The notes beneath the pieces were generated by a model. It had not been told where the DNA came from and ran no database searches. It worked only from the letters and a program-made list of their open reading frames with translations. DNA of 64,000 bases. Source: Anseranas semipalmata. Its lineage: Eukaryota > Chordata > Aves > Anseriformes > Anseranatidae. The stretch is from NCBI GenBank assembly GCA_013399115.1, contig VXAA01005193.1, forward strand, positions 634,661 to 698,660. The letters are read 5' to 3'. How positions within the stretch are numbered: position 1 is the first letter of the stretch; each line of letters opens with the position of its first letter. Made by a program: the position numbers and the translations under genes. Positions 1-13,000 of this stretch are shown here, piece by piece.

Positions 1-250
1 GGCCTCCGAGTTTCCCTGTCCCGGGAACTGCGGCCGCCCGAGGGGACGCTCCGCTTTCGGCGGAGAGGAGCGCGCGGAGAAGGCGGGCGTTGCGGGCGCA
101 CCTTACGCTCCGGGGCCGGTTGGCAGCTCGAGGAAGTGCTTGCTCGTGCAAGGGTGCGGAGCCATCGGTTGCTGCCTGGGGCTTTTCCCACGGCGACCTT
201 TACCGTTTTTCATTGTATTTCACTGCTTTGGTCTTGGATTCAGTTACTGG
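1..250 (+). promoter_or_regulatory. FUT8: CpG island, putative FUT8 upstream promoter and first exon
   Basis: The first 200 bases are GC-rich with about two dozen CpG dinucleotides, while the following kilobases are AT-rich and CpG-poor. A CCGCCC Sp1-type box is visible near position 31, and there is no TATA box. This is the profile of a vertebrate CpG-island promoter. A good donor, CTG followed by GTGAGG, sits at 250, so a first exon ending at 249 is plausible; a second candidate donor (GTGAGC) is at 430. Assignment to FUT8 is inference: it is the only gene recognised downstream, and FUT8 genes are known to have distant non-coding 5' exons. The island could instead serve a neighbouring or antisense transcript, and a minus-strand donor-like GTAAGG lies near position 100. 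The island continues beyond the left edge of the window. Confidence 0.6.
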
Positions 251-731
251 TGAGGCTGTTTTCTTCTCAAGTTTGTGCCTCATGTCTGCTCAGGTCTTTC
301 ACACGTGTGTGCGTCTGCGTACCCACTGTGTTCCAGGTGCTCTCCAAAGACCAGGCTGTGACCCTCTGCTTTCAGAAGATCGTGACTTGAGAGTATGAGT
401 AGGTAGAGATAAAAGAAACGGGCTCAGTGGTGAGCAAGTTAAATATTGCTGATTGCACCAAGCATCTTCTCACTTCATGCTCATATTCAGTGGTGTTTAC
501 TGCATCGTGCCATGGTCCAGGTTGTACCAAAAAGCCTCCGGGCATAGACATCAGCTGACATGTTGCATGTTGAAAGATTGTGAGTTCTTTGGGGCAGTAC
601 CTGTTTTAGTGTGCACAATGTACGCATAGTATAAGCTGCAGTAATATAATGTGGTCAACACTCTGTGATCCACATGCTGTGTGGATGGGGAAAACAACCG
701 GCTGTTTAGAATGTTCTTCACTTTCTGTGAC

Positions 732-794
732 ATATATATATATATATATATAGTGCGCGTGTGTATATTTATTTATATATATACACACACACAC
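732..794. repeat. AT / CA compound microsatellite
   Basis: A run of about ten AT units at 732-752 is followed by a GTGCGCGTGTG spacer, a degenerate TATTTA stretch, and a short AT plus (AC)n run ending at 794. It is likely to be length-polymorphic. Confidence 0.9.
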
Positions 795-1202
795 TTCCTC
801 TACCCCAAAATGCAGTGTTTTAATGTCTTGCTTTCTAGGCATTAATTGAAAGCTAATGGAGTAAATGCTTCAGAAAGAGTGTTTAAGCATGAAAAGGGTT
901 TTGGATTTTCTAGTATTAGTCAATTTTTGTTCTAAGTCATTCTCCAGTGTAAACTATCAAAAACTTTGGAGAAGTCTGAGCTGCAAAAACAAATAAAATG
1001 GACAGCATTGCCTTTGCTGCTGCTGCTGCTTGGGGCAGTTTTACAGAAGGCTCTGTTACAATTCTTTCCATTATTAAGAAAGCTGGCTATTAGGACTTAC
1101 AAAGTGCTGACTATGCTTTGATGTATTTCCAGTAGTATCCATTTCTCTGATTATTACAGGTATGGTTACTACCAAATTTTTATTGATACTTGTTAGGGTT
1201 TC

Positions 1203-1236
1203 ATATATATATATATATATATAAATATATATATAN
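1203..1236. repeat. AT microsatellite ending in an unresolved base
   Basis: An AT-dinucleotide run with one interruption (AAAT) ends at a single N at 1236. The N probably marks low-quality or collapsed sequence, so the true repeat length is uncertain. Confidence 0.9.
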
Positions 1237-3385
1237 TCAGTAATGAGGGGAGTAGGAATTGGCCTGGAATGTCAAATCATGCAAATTCACTCGCTTAGTG
1301 ATGTCGCTGCCACGACGCTTGACAACAGAGAAATACAGCAGGTCAGGCTGGAAGTAGTAACTTTCTTTTTCTTTTACTCTCATAACTGGCAAAATCCTAA
1401 ACAAACCAAGACACATTAGCTGAGCAACTTAAAAGATATTAGGTCTAGCTAATATTAGAACAAGAAAAAAAGTGTTAGCTATGCCTGCTGGAGTATAAAT
1501 GTATACCTTAAGTGAATTAGCGAAGGTAATGCTAAACCACATAGTGACTTCCTTTTGTTTGGCATCCGCCGTTTATGATCACTCTGCAAACAGAGGCTTG
1601 ATTGTATAATGAAGTTTCCATATATTACAAATATTACAGACCATTCATAGGATTAATCTGAAAAAATGTATTTCAGTCCATTTCTGTTTCTCTGTAGCTG
1701 TATAGAATTGCTGCTTTATCTGTCAGATCTGTGTTAAACTGAATGAATTTTCCAGTCTTGGAATTTATGCACAGTAAAAAAATAATGTATATGCAAAATT
1801 ATCTTTTATCTGATCAGTCTGTTCACTGAAATTTAAGCGGATAAAGATGAAGAAGATTTGAACTTGAGTATTTAGATCTTGTTAAATCAGAATTTAAAAT
1901 AATAATTACTATAATGTTAGGCTGGTCTGGAGGGGGAGCTAGAGTCAAAGCAAAATGTAACTTCATTTTTTTCTAGACTCATTCAAAAGCTTTCTGTTTG
2001 GTCATACAGTATGCCTCTAATACAATAAGGAAACAAATGTAGATGATGCATGCTATGTATGATTGCATTAATATGCATCTCTTATAGGATGAATATAATC
2101 TGCAGGTGAAGTGATGTGCGTGTTTTTTTAGGAAATCACGCATATGTTTTGCTATTATGCAACAACAACCACCTTCAAAGAACTTTGAAGTTGAAAGATC
2201 AAGCTCTCATAAATCATGAAATGCCAAAGATTCTTGTAAAACTGTAATCTGGCCAAACTGTAATCTGGCCTGTAAATATGTGGTTAAATGTTACATTTTC
2301 CCCTACAATGTTTCTTTTAGTATACGGAGTAAGATGGCATACATTGTGTTGAGTGAGCAACATGAAATCTTTTCTCTTGGTACCAAATAATGTGTGGCCT
2401 CACCCACTATTTGTTATGTGCTGTTCATACTGTACCTTAATTTCCTCTTTTGCTGTTTCATTACCTTCAGTCTCTAGTGCTGGCATGTTTCGCTAGAAAT
2501 ATTTTCACAGAATTCTCTGGAGATGTGTTATGTGTCCCTTCATGTTCAATACCCAATTTAGGGCCCGTTTGAGATGACTTTTCAAAATAATCTATCAGTA
2601 TTTTAATGATTTGTGTGCTCTGAAATGTTTTCTCATGAAGGTCTGTCTCCCAGGTTTTCTTTGTTACTTTTTTTTATAGATCACTTAACAGGGATCTGTG
2701 AATGGCTATGCTATGAAAGATGTCACTGCTTGATTTGTAGTTTGGTGTCTGTTGATTTAGACTGCAAGTCAAACTATCTAGATCTGTTGTAAAGTTAGCC
2801 CCAAGATACTGAGTCCAAAATTTTGAGTGCCCCTGGACAGACTTTTTTTTTTTTCATGGAAGAGAATTTGCCTGTGAGGAACAAGAAGAAAATTGAATCA
2901 TCCAGGAGAATATTAATTCCTTCTCTTTTTGTGTCATACCTATCTTATTAACTGCACACTTGCCAACATTTGCAGTGCATATGGCAAAATCCTTGTATAA
3001 TATAGTGTTTTTTACACTTTTTTTTTTTAACATCTTGTTCAGTAATACAGCAAAAGTACCTTGTGCACAAGGTCTCTCATCTGAGTTTTTCTTTCTTCCT
3101 ACCCGTCTTCTCACCTAGCTCAGACTTGGTCTGCATCCTGAATTCAAGATTCTGTTCACTCTGTCAACTCTGTCAGCTTTTTCCCACACTGCAGTTCTTT
3201 CTCTAGTCAAATCTTTTTGGTCCTCCTCTTTTCCACCCATTTGATCGACTGGATAGCTTACCTCTTCATGCACACAGAGTTCCACTGGATGTCACTGAGA
3301 AACAGTTTAGATGCCAGTGGTCCATCCTGATACTCAGGAAAACAAGCAGGCATGTCAGAGATGAGCTTGGTTCAGCAGGGAGCTC

Positions 3386-4258
3386 ATGTCTGGTCTCCAG
3401 TGCAAGAAAGAGATTTATGAGCAGTGGAAGCCAGCACAGTACAAAGGCAGGGCTGCCATTGAGAGGGACTTTGGCACTGTGGAGAAAAGGCCCAGCTGGA
3501 GCCTTATGAAATTTAACAAGGACAAATGCAAAGCCCTGCACCTGGGAAGGAAGGGCACCTCGCAGTGATACAGGTGTGGGACTGACGGGCTGGGGAGCAG
3601 CTCAGGACCTGGGGGTGCTGGTGGGCAGCAAACTGAACGTGGGCCAGCAGCAGCGTGCCCTTGCAGGAAAACGCCAACAGCATCCTGGGCTGTATGAACA
3701 GGAGCACAGCCAGTGGATGGCGGGAAGTGGTCATCCCTTTCTTCTTGGGGCTCACTAGACTGCATCTACAATGCTGTGTCCAGTTCTGGACACAGGAAGA
3801 ATTGATGAAGTGAAGTGAGTGCAGTGGAGGACCACCAGGACGGTTAGGGAGCTGGAGCACTTGCCCTGTGAGGAGGGGCTCAGAGAGCTGGGTTTGTTTG
3901 GCTGGAGAACAGGCAGCTTCAGGGCGATCTAACAACAACCTGCTGGTACCTTCGAGGAGATCACTGAGAAGATGGAGCAACGCTGTTTACTGAAGTGTAT
4001 GGTGGGAGTGCAAGAGGTGGTGGTCATAAATCGAAATAAAGTTCGGACTGGATACAGGGAAGAACCTTCTCCATGTGATCATAGTCAAGCTGTGGAAGCG
4101 GTTGCTCAGAGCTGTGCAGCCTCTGTCTTACAAGTTTTCAAGACCCAGCTGGATAAAGCTGAGCAACTTGGTCTGACCTCTTAGTTGACTTGAGTTTGAG
4201 CAGAAGGTTGGACTAGGGACATCTAGAGGTTCCTTCCAACCTGTGTTGTCCTATGAGT
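3386..4258 (+). mobile_element. CR1 LINE, 5'-truncated and degraded
   Basis: This GC-richer block matches the CR1 3' half as I know it. The distal ORF2 region appears at about 3500-3930, recognisable from phrases such as CTTATGAAATTTAACAAGG, CCTGCACCTGGG and GACCTGGGGGTGCTGGTGG. The CR1 3' end follows, with AGGTTCCTTCCAACCTGTG at about 4228. The coding frame is broken by stops and frameshifts; only short open stretches survive. The segment before about 3480 looks like earlier ORF2 sequence joined by an internal deletion. CR1 encodes an endonuclease and reverse transcriptase in intact copies; this copy is dead. The divergence suggests an old insertion. Confidence 0.9.
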
Positions 4259-6803
4259 CTAGAACTGCAGATGCGTAGCTCCCAGGAGCCTTGTACTGGA
4301 ATGCAGTCAGTACAGACAGAATGTGTGGGTGACTCAGCTATAACATATCAAAACAAAATAATAATAAAGTTACAGTGAGCTTGACAAAATTATCATTTGT
4401 GTGTCAGGATATACATTTTGCTGTCTCTTGGGAAGATGCATGTGGACCTTCAAGCATGCAAGTGATTAAACTTTCCAAAGAAAAGATAGCCTTTTGTAGC
4501 GTGAAAGTGTAGCTTTTTTCTTTTTTTCTGTAGCTTTCTTTGGAAAGCGGAAAAAATGTATGTTTCACATAAAGTGAAAACTTTGAAGGAGCTCGGCTTT
4601 GAGATGGACACCTGGCACAGAATGGGTCATCCTGGAAAGCCTTTGGGAACTTGAGAGAAAATGAAAAATGAATCTTCTGTAGGAAAGTATCTGGCAGCCT
4701 TAAAAACGGGTGATCTTTCTGGGTCGTTGGTCATGATAGGTATGTTAATTCATATTATGCAGCTCATAATGCATCATTTCAAGGTGGTGATTTTCTGACT
4801 ATCTGTTAAATTAGTTGCAAACAATTTTCACCCCCTCCGCCACCCCAAATACATGATATACTAGTTCTATCACATGATTACTGGTTCCTCCTCTTGTTTT
4901 CTTCCCTCTCTCCATGGCTCCACATTTTCATAGAGGGATGGGGGACAAATAAAGGAGGAGAAGTGGTCCTACAGGTCTGCGAATCAGGAGAGCTGTCTGT
5001 AGCAAAGAGCTACTATTAAATGACAGTTTGGGGATCTTTTTATTGTTATTTTTTTCATATGTTATTTTTGTTCAGGTATGAGGTACTACTTGAGGAAGTC
5101 TTTGAACAATCCTTTTCTGAGGTTTTAGCCCTATTTATTTGTATTTGCTAAACTGTAGTGTTTAGGGACACCCCCCCCCAAGACAAGTGGTGATTTATGT
5201 AGCAAACCAGGTGCCAGTAAATCAACCATTTTATTTGGTTCTTTCAAATATTAGATGTTAATAAAGCATAATTTACATAATTTATTTTCAGGTATAATAC
5301 ATTCAAAATAAAATGAAACAGTAGGTATTGGTCAATCTAGGATTTGGTGAAGCTTGTACTGCTACAATTGCTTTATCGTAGCGATATTAATTCTGAATGC
5401 AAATGCTTCTTAGGAATCTGCTTTTGTTATATTTGCCTCATAACTTTATAATGTTAAGGTGAATAATTTTCTGTAATTCTAGAGAGTTTCTTTTGCAAGA
5501 CAGTAATAGCAATGAATATTACCATGACATTGTAAGTTCTGCAAGGTAAAGACTGCTTTTAGAAGCTTTGGAATATTGCTGTGAATATCTTATGGAAGCT
5601 AATTCTGGCTTGCTGTGTGTTAGAATGTTCCTTCAAAGCATCACTCTTCCAAAAGTTTTTGTAAAATAACTCTAAGAACTCTATTCCAACAACCTCCCAT
5701 TGTTTATCTTTAGTTTATTAAATTTCTTAGCTGGAACTTTACCATAATTTTAGTAGATAGAACTTGCACAGTATCATAACTTTTTATGATAAATCTGGTT
5801 TTATGAGTACAAATACACTTTTCAAGCTTTCAGAGATTTTTTCATTTTTTTGCAGATGTATGCGTGCATGTATGTAATAAAACAAATATATTTGACATGC
5901 TGTTTATTGACGGGTTCATAGAAAAATGAATTTGTTCCATTATTAGTAAAGTTAATTACATAAATTTCTTCTTTATACTCTTTGCCTATGAGGAGATTTC
6001 TGTTGACCAAGAAGCAAATGACCTCTTTCAAAAATGTGAACTTTCATTAAAATTGCCTGGAGCCTTTGTCTTTAGCTCCCTGCCTCTATTTATGATAAAA
6101 TATGGAATATACTTGAAAAATCTGTATGGGTTTCTGCTATGCTGTGCTATGCTGACATCTTGCCTCTTTCTGAGTGTTTGCTAGGCAACTTCCTCTGACA
6201 GCATGGATATTCACACATTAGATGATTGTGTACTTGAGAATGAACGGTTTTTGCCGTTTCAGTATATGTAGTATGATGATGCTTTCTTTCTCTCTTTCTC
6301 CCTGTTATGTAATGGTCTTTTGGCATGTAATTGCTGGAGGTTGGAATGTGTACCAGAATTCTGATTAATGGCAAATACTTTTTGCATTTATGGCTGGCTC
6401 TTGTTGAAATAATATTTGATAAATATATTATCGTGTAATATGACTTGATTTTCCTATGCTTTTGTCATCTACTATAATTACTGTAAAGGCATTTTTATTC
6501 TAGGTTAGACCTCTTGGCTGTAGTCAAGTGACTTGTTCAAGAGCAAGTGACAGCTATTGCAAAAAATAGGGAACTGGTAGGGAGCAGCGTGGCATTTCTG
6601 CAGGCATGATGTCATCTGGCTTAGGGAAGTAGAATGATGGAACTTAATATTTGAAATGAAGGCGTCTCATTCGTTTATCTGAAAATATAATTTCAGTGTT
6701 TTCTGTATTTTTACTTGAGAAAGTTGTTTATATTTTGAAAGAGTTATAACTGGATTCTCAGGTTAAGTGCCTGTGGGTTTATACTGAATTATTAACATTA
6801 ACT
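4259..6803. other. Non-coding interval
   Basis: AT-rich sequence with no recognisable exon, RNA gene or repeat. Short homopolymer runs are present, for example a C8 at about 5170. The open frames are short and lack coding features. Confidence 0.55.
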
Positions 6804-7001
6804 TGCACTCAGTGGTTAAGGTTACTATTCCTTCTGGACAGTAATTTAGACAACTTGACATTTTAATTTTACTTGTCATTAAGATATCTTTTTATCTTTT
6901 TTTTTTTNTGCACTCAGTGGTTAAGGTTACTATTCCTTCTGGACAGTAATTTAGACAACTTGACATTTTAATTTTACTTGTCATTAAGATATCTTTTTAT
7001 C
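6804..7001. repeat. Exact 93-bp tandem duplication flanking a single N
   Basis: The 93 bases at 6804-6896 (beginning TGCACTCAGTGG, ending CTTTTTATC) recur without a mismatch at 6909-7001. The copies are separated by a T run and one N at 6908. Perfect identity together with the N makes a mis-joined assembly overlap more likely than a real duplication. Confidence 0.95.
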
Positions 7002-7066
7002 GCTCAGTTAGCATTTGGAAAAGTTTAAATATAAATCCTTTTTTTGTCTGCAATTTTTGTTAATGT

Positions 7067-7070
<4 letters not shown>

Positions 7071-7097
<27 letters not shown>
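7071..7097. repeat. Poly-T tract (27 T)
   Basis: An uninterrupted T homopolymer is followed by CCAGAC. It resembles a polypyrimidine tract before an acceptor (TTCCAG at about 7096-7101), but I found no convincing exon downstream of it. Confidence 0.9.
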
Positions 7098-10000
7098 CCA
7101 GACTAATCTTTGATCAGTCCTTTTGTATGATGCAAACTCTACTGGTTCATTAATTTTGTGGATCCCTACTTTGTAGTACTGTGACCTGTCAGATTCCAGG
7201 TTTGCTCTTGGTTAAATAACGTCCTGCTCTCTCAGGCAGAGAATCCTCTTCTTAGAGTAGAGAAAGTTTGTGAAAGAGTTATATATTTTGGGAGATGAGC
7301 AGAAAATTGTCCATGATACAATGTAGTAAAGATTTATAGATCATACGGCATACCATATGCCAAGTCATACCACGCAGGTGAAGACATCCGTATAAACTTT
7401 TGAATGTGTTTTTCTACAAATTATTGAGGAAAATAAATGATTGATCTTGATGGCTTATTGTTTTTGTAGATTTATATGCCTAATTTTTTGTTCCTGAAAA
7501 TCTCAGCTAGTGGATGGAGATATGGTTTAGTGTCCCATCAGAAGTGTCAACCAAGACATCAATTGCAGGGTTATTTTTGAAAATAAATGTTAAAAATAGG
7601 AAGCAGAATTTTATCCCATTAGTTTGAGTGCTGTTTTGAGAATGCATACAGATTTGTCTAAGCAGCCTTCCTCTGATGCTTAATGTTTATGTAGCCAATG
7701 TAAATATGGAAACACTTTTTCACAGTTTATTTAAATATATTTTCTCATGACACTGATGTGAAATGTTGCAATATGTTCACACTGTTTCAGACAGCAAAGA
7801 TGTATCCTGGGAGTTCATGAAGATTATTGTTTCCTGCTGAGAAGTTTGAGCAGTAGGTGTAATTCAGTGGCACCTGCAGGTGAAACATATTCAGCCAGTA
7901 CAGTTTTTGGCATATTGAAGGGTATTCCATTGATCTGGCTTCTAACGCAGTAAAGAACTTCTTGTTTACTTAATGGTGCTCTGTTCCATTTCTGTTATTC
8001 ATGTGCTCCTCAAAGTCATAAACAAACAGAGTATCTGCAGATTGATAACCTTTGTTAACAGCTTTTCTCGTGAAGTCTCTTACAAATGTGTAGTATTGTT
8101 GTTTAAACTTCTTAACTTCCCTGGCAGAAGCAACCACAAGTAGATTGATTATTTCTTTATTTGGTTTAGACATTTCTTATCAAAAGAGATGATAGCTTTA
8201 ACTGTGCTTTTTGAAATAGTAAGTGCTTTGGAATGAAAATGTATGGAATGATCTTTTGGACAGCTCTTTTCTTGGTTGTTGCTTAAAAATATTGTACCAA
8301 CTTAGTGTTTATTAACTGTCATCACTTGGTGTTGAAGGGTATCTAGAGCTTAGTGGTTCACTTAGACTATGGCATTTTTTTACTGATATGCTAGGTTGAA
8401 TGTAATTATAGAGAAAAATGTGCTGTGAACTGTGAATTCCCATCTGAGAATTCTTCAGCTGTGTTTAGATGTGCTGTGTGAAGACCTTACTGTATTATGA
8501 AGGTGAACAGTCCCAGGTGTGCACAGTTAGTATGAGTAAATATTAAAAAAACAAAGAAATAGTATGACAGTATTTAAGGAAAATCAATATAAAGACTTTT
8601 TGCAGTGAATTAGTAGCACAAATCAGTATGAAAAGTTCCTGCTGGAATGCGTAAACTGAAATGGAATGTTGTTTCTCTAATTGTGATTTCTAGTGGCTTT
8701 TATAATATCGCAGGGGGCCTGTCTTTCCTAAGCCGCTCTTACTGCATGTGTGTAACTGCTGCCAGTTACTTGGTCGGCATGTGTGGTGTGGAGAAAAGAT
8801 GCTTGGAAAGAGGAGTCATCAGTTCTCGAAGATGCAGTCCGAGCCTCAACAAGATGCTTTGTCTCTCTGCTATCTTTTATCTAGCCCGTTTTCAGCTTTA
8901 GACTTTCTATTTCCTGATGGAGACTTTTGAAGCATAATGACAGGTTTGTCCTTCCTTATCCAGTAGGCTTGCTAACGAGTTCAGTGATGGACAGCACTGT
9001 TGTCAAGCTGTATCTCTGTAAAACTGTGCTTCTAGTGAGAGCTACTACAGAATGTGCTTTTACATCAGGCTTCAGATTGCATCTCAGTTTTTTTTTTTAA
9101 CAATATCTCAATGTTTTTTATTTCATTCCTCCCTGTTTTCTTCCATATACTGCCTTTTCCTTTCTGGCTGTTCTTTTACTGGGATCAGGATTTAGCAGAA
9201 AAAATAACTTTGTAATTCTGTATCCCTTGGTGTCTTGAGTACCACCTTGTCTTATTGTGTCTATCTGCACCTCCTGACTGCTGTAGGAAAGGGTAATCTA
9301 TGGCTAAGAAAAGTTGTTGTTATGAAAGAAAACGGGTGATTGGTGTAACTTATGAAGTTCTTTTGCTGTATGAAAACTAGATTATCCTCTAATACAGGTC
9401 ACTTAGGGTAGCTTGTACCACAGTCATTGGATAGTGTGGAAACCTGCACTACTACAGATGCATGCTTGTTTTGGACATGAATGAAGGACTCCTAGTTGTG
9501 AGCCTTTAACCCACAGTAAAATGCATTGCAGGGGGTCTGTTTTCTTTCATACGTTGCAGACTGAAAGAAAGGAAAAGATTAAATTCAGCTGGATTAAACT
9601 AAACATGTAACTTTGAAAGTGGTATTTGCTTTTTAGCACTAAGTGGGAAAGACATAATTTTCTAGAAATTTCCTTCATAAATTAAGCATCAAAAGAATAA
9701 GAAAGGAATGCAAGGTTGCCTAATGGATAGTAAAAGAGGAGGATAAGAAAGGAGCAGAACCACTTCAGGAAGAACTTTCCTGCATACATTTAGCAATAGT
9801 CTCTTCTTAATATCACACTATTTTAGTCTGTTTATGGTCACACACACTCAAGGAAAAGGTATGTCACAAAATGATTGTGCAAAACCAAGCAACTTGACAG
9901 ACCTGAAGCCTCTCTGAAATGAAGTGTACCTTACTATTAGTACATGGTTTTTCCCTAACATTTAGGCTCTATAAAGCTTCGTGTATAGTATTGAGGAATA

Positions 10001-13000
10001 CTTTCAAAGGTATTTTGTGTTGTACTGAAACATAGAAATTGCATATTCTTTTGTGTAATATTCATGCTAATAGAATTATATTCAATACAAATTTTCATTT
10101 TTATGAAAATTTTATTTGAGGATCTACCTTTTATTAGCATGTGTCTGATAAACACGAAGCTGCAGCTCTGTCTAGCCCCAGGGGAAGAAGTAGTGTTGTC
10201 TCTTCCTTTTTTCTCAGCTTCCTGGATGCCGAACACTGCTGGCAGCTGTTCATAGCCTTCCCATGGAGCTGCAATGGCAGCAATATGAAATTGATACCAT
10301 CTTTGAAATCTGCGCAGCTGCTGGTAGGGTTCTGAATCACAGCAGTGAAGTTGACCACAGTCTTGTTAATGTCACCTTACTGCTATTTGCCTAATCGGTT
10401 AATAAAATAGAGTCACTGAAGCTGTTTGATGATAGACTTTGGAATAAAATGCTGTGATTTTTATTTGGTTATTGTTTGAAAAACATAAAGTGGAAGATGA
10501 TATTAGGTAGGGATATTATGTGTACTAGTTCCTAGTCCAATTTCCATAGCAATATCAAACTGTGGGCTCACTGTGAGCAGGTTTGAATTACTTACCTTTT
10601 TAAAAAGGAAGAAAAAGAAAAAAGACAGGAAGGAACAGGGAAGACCTCTAAGGCACTGCTGTTCTTTTAATCTGCTACTGTATGAATTGTTTTAATACAT
10701 GCATAAGGGATTCTTAGTAGTTCTATTGGCACTTGTCTTGTGTGTTAACTTCCCTGAGTGATGTGTGCCTAGGTATTTGTAGAGATAACTGGTATTTGTA
10801 GTGGGTAGTATTATTTCACAAAGAACTATCTTCCTTATATCTGAAGTTTGATAGGTTGAGTTAAATCCCACAGTTTGAAATAGTCCCTCATAATTAATAG
10901 CAAAGACCTCTAGCTTTTTTAATATAAAAAGAAAATTTGGAAAAAAAGATTTTTTTTTGGGGGGGGCTTGCAGACATATTCGTTTTTGTTGCATTTTCAA
11001 CATCACTGTTGTTTTTCAGTGACTTGCACGGTACTGTCTTTCTTCCTCTGTGAAGCTTGTTGATTTTCATCTTAGATTTTTTTGTCTTGCTGGGACTGTC
11101 AAACTTTGTCTTTGTACCCTTCTCCTTTATAGGATAGGCCTTCTATTTTGATCTAATTACTGTAACCTATAACAAATAATCACGGGGCTGTGCTGCACAA
11201 ATAATTTCCTTATTCAAATTTAAACAGGTTTCCTTCTTACTGAATTTCTTGACCTTATTTGAAGAGAACTTGTTTCGCCAGCATTTCAGCATTTATTTAT
11301 TCTTCATGTTGTCTGTATTCTCACTTAAGAACTTTCTTAATTTGGCTTTCCTGACAGCTTTTTTCAGTGTTCTCTTTCAGTAGCCTTTGTTTAGGGAGAG
11401 TTCTCTGTGTGTAATTTCCTTGTTTCTAAATTTGCAATCAGAAGATGGTTGCTTCTTTTCCCTTTTAACCCTTTTCTTAGTTTTGTGTATTCTTCCAGAT
11501 TTATCTGCACTTAGTTTTTATTTTCTTAAGCTGGTTTGATTTCAAATCCCTTTTGGCCGCATTGACACTAATAAAGTGAACCATTGTCTGGTCTTGAGGA
11601 CAGCTGGCATGGAATGAGATTTGTTCATTCTGTTAATCTCTCAGCTTTCAAAGCAGGTAGCTGCACGCACAGTACTACTTGGAAGTTTTCCTGGCTATGT
11701 GATAACCCTGAGACTGTTCCCAAGGGTTATTTGGAAGAGTGCAGTTGGCCTTTTCCAAAAGTATTTCAGGGCTTGTTCTAACATGATGATTTGCATTTCA
11801 GTGTCTGGGAAAGTTTCAGGCACTAGTATATTGCTGCAAGCTTTTAGGTTCGCTTTCACAAAACCAATAGTCAACCCAGTTACAAACTGGAGGTAAACTC
11901 AGTTATGTCCATGATCTGTTTCCTGAAGGCCCTATTCTGTGAATCATTAATACTAAATCTGGTGCTTTGAAGGATTCTGCAAACTGTCTAGAAAAAAAAA
12001 ATCAAAAAGAAATGAACCACCTCTCCCTCATCCACTTAATGTACCTGTCCTTCCTGAGCCAACTATGCCTTCTAACTTTATGTAGCATCCCACTAAATGT
12101 GTTGTCAATTGGGTGATATTTGTTTACATTCTGAGATTTCCAGCTCTTCTTGTTTTATTCTCCATAGTTTTATCGTTAGTTTACAGAGATCAAAACTGTG
12201 AAGACAGTCTACTGTTTGCTGTCTTTTCTTCCCTGTTATACTTTAACTATGCTCCCACTCCTCACTTTGGAGCCAAGATCTAGATGGCCGTTGGTAAGTC
12301 CTCTTATTTTATTAAAGAGGAATGTCTTTGCCTTTAGTTTGCTCATTGGTGATCTGAAAGATAGCAGATTTTTAGCTTGCCAGGCTGGGAAGCACAGATG
12401 GCACTTCACATGGCTGAGAAGAAGTGGAACCCTAGGGAAATGAAACACAACATACGTTTTCCTGGATCCGAGAGAGCTAAGAGAGGTCCAATGCTTCCTG
12501 TGTTTTCCCAAATTTTCACCAAATCTGCATTATGCATGCAAGTGTGTAATGTGGTAGCAATGTCATTATAGCATACATGAAACTTTGTAGAGTGAAAAAT
12601 CTAGGGATGGGCGTACTCCCAGATCTTCCTTCTGGGAGTATTGTGATGTGTCAGTAAGAGCCATGTCTTTTTGAAATAGAAGGGAAAAAGGAGTCAAATG
12701 ACTGGGCCAACGTTTCCTGAAAGAGTGGAGCAGGAAAGAGCTTAGGAAAACCATGAAGTGTCTTATCGGCTTATTACATTCAGGGTGACCTACCTCTTCA
12801 CAACAAATATTTTAAAAATGTTTTTATATTTGGGATGTTGTTCAATAACTTAGTTACTAGATAGGCACTTAAATATGTTCATGAAAGAAATCCATTAATT
12901 ATACCATTCTCTGTACTGTATCAGTTTTGTAGACTGTTCTGGGTTTATGCCCTGAGAAACCATTATGTGTGAAATTTTCCATATGATGAAGTGACTTTGT

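Larger units (their letters stand above)
251..3385. other. Non-coding interval (presumed 5'UTR intron)
   Basis: AT-rich DNA with stops in all frames. It contains two AT microsatellites, a five-copy TGC run at 1015-1030, and a 16-bp sequence repeated in tandem around 2237-2269. The last hundred bases or so may hold a degraded, rearranged upstream piece of the CR1 that follows. I see no gene. Confidence 0.6.

Noticed and set aside
3415..3980. Overlapping minus-strand ORFs of 116 and 155 codons
   Set aside because: They are antisense to the CR1 element at 3386-4258 and arise from its GC-rich composition.
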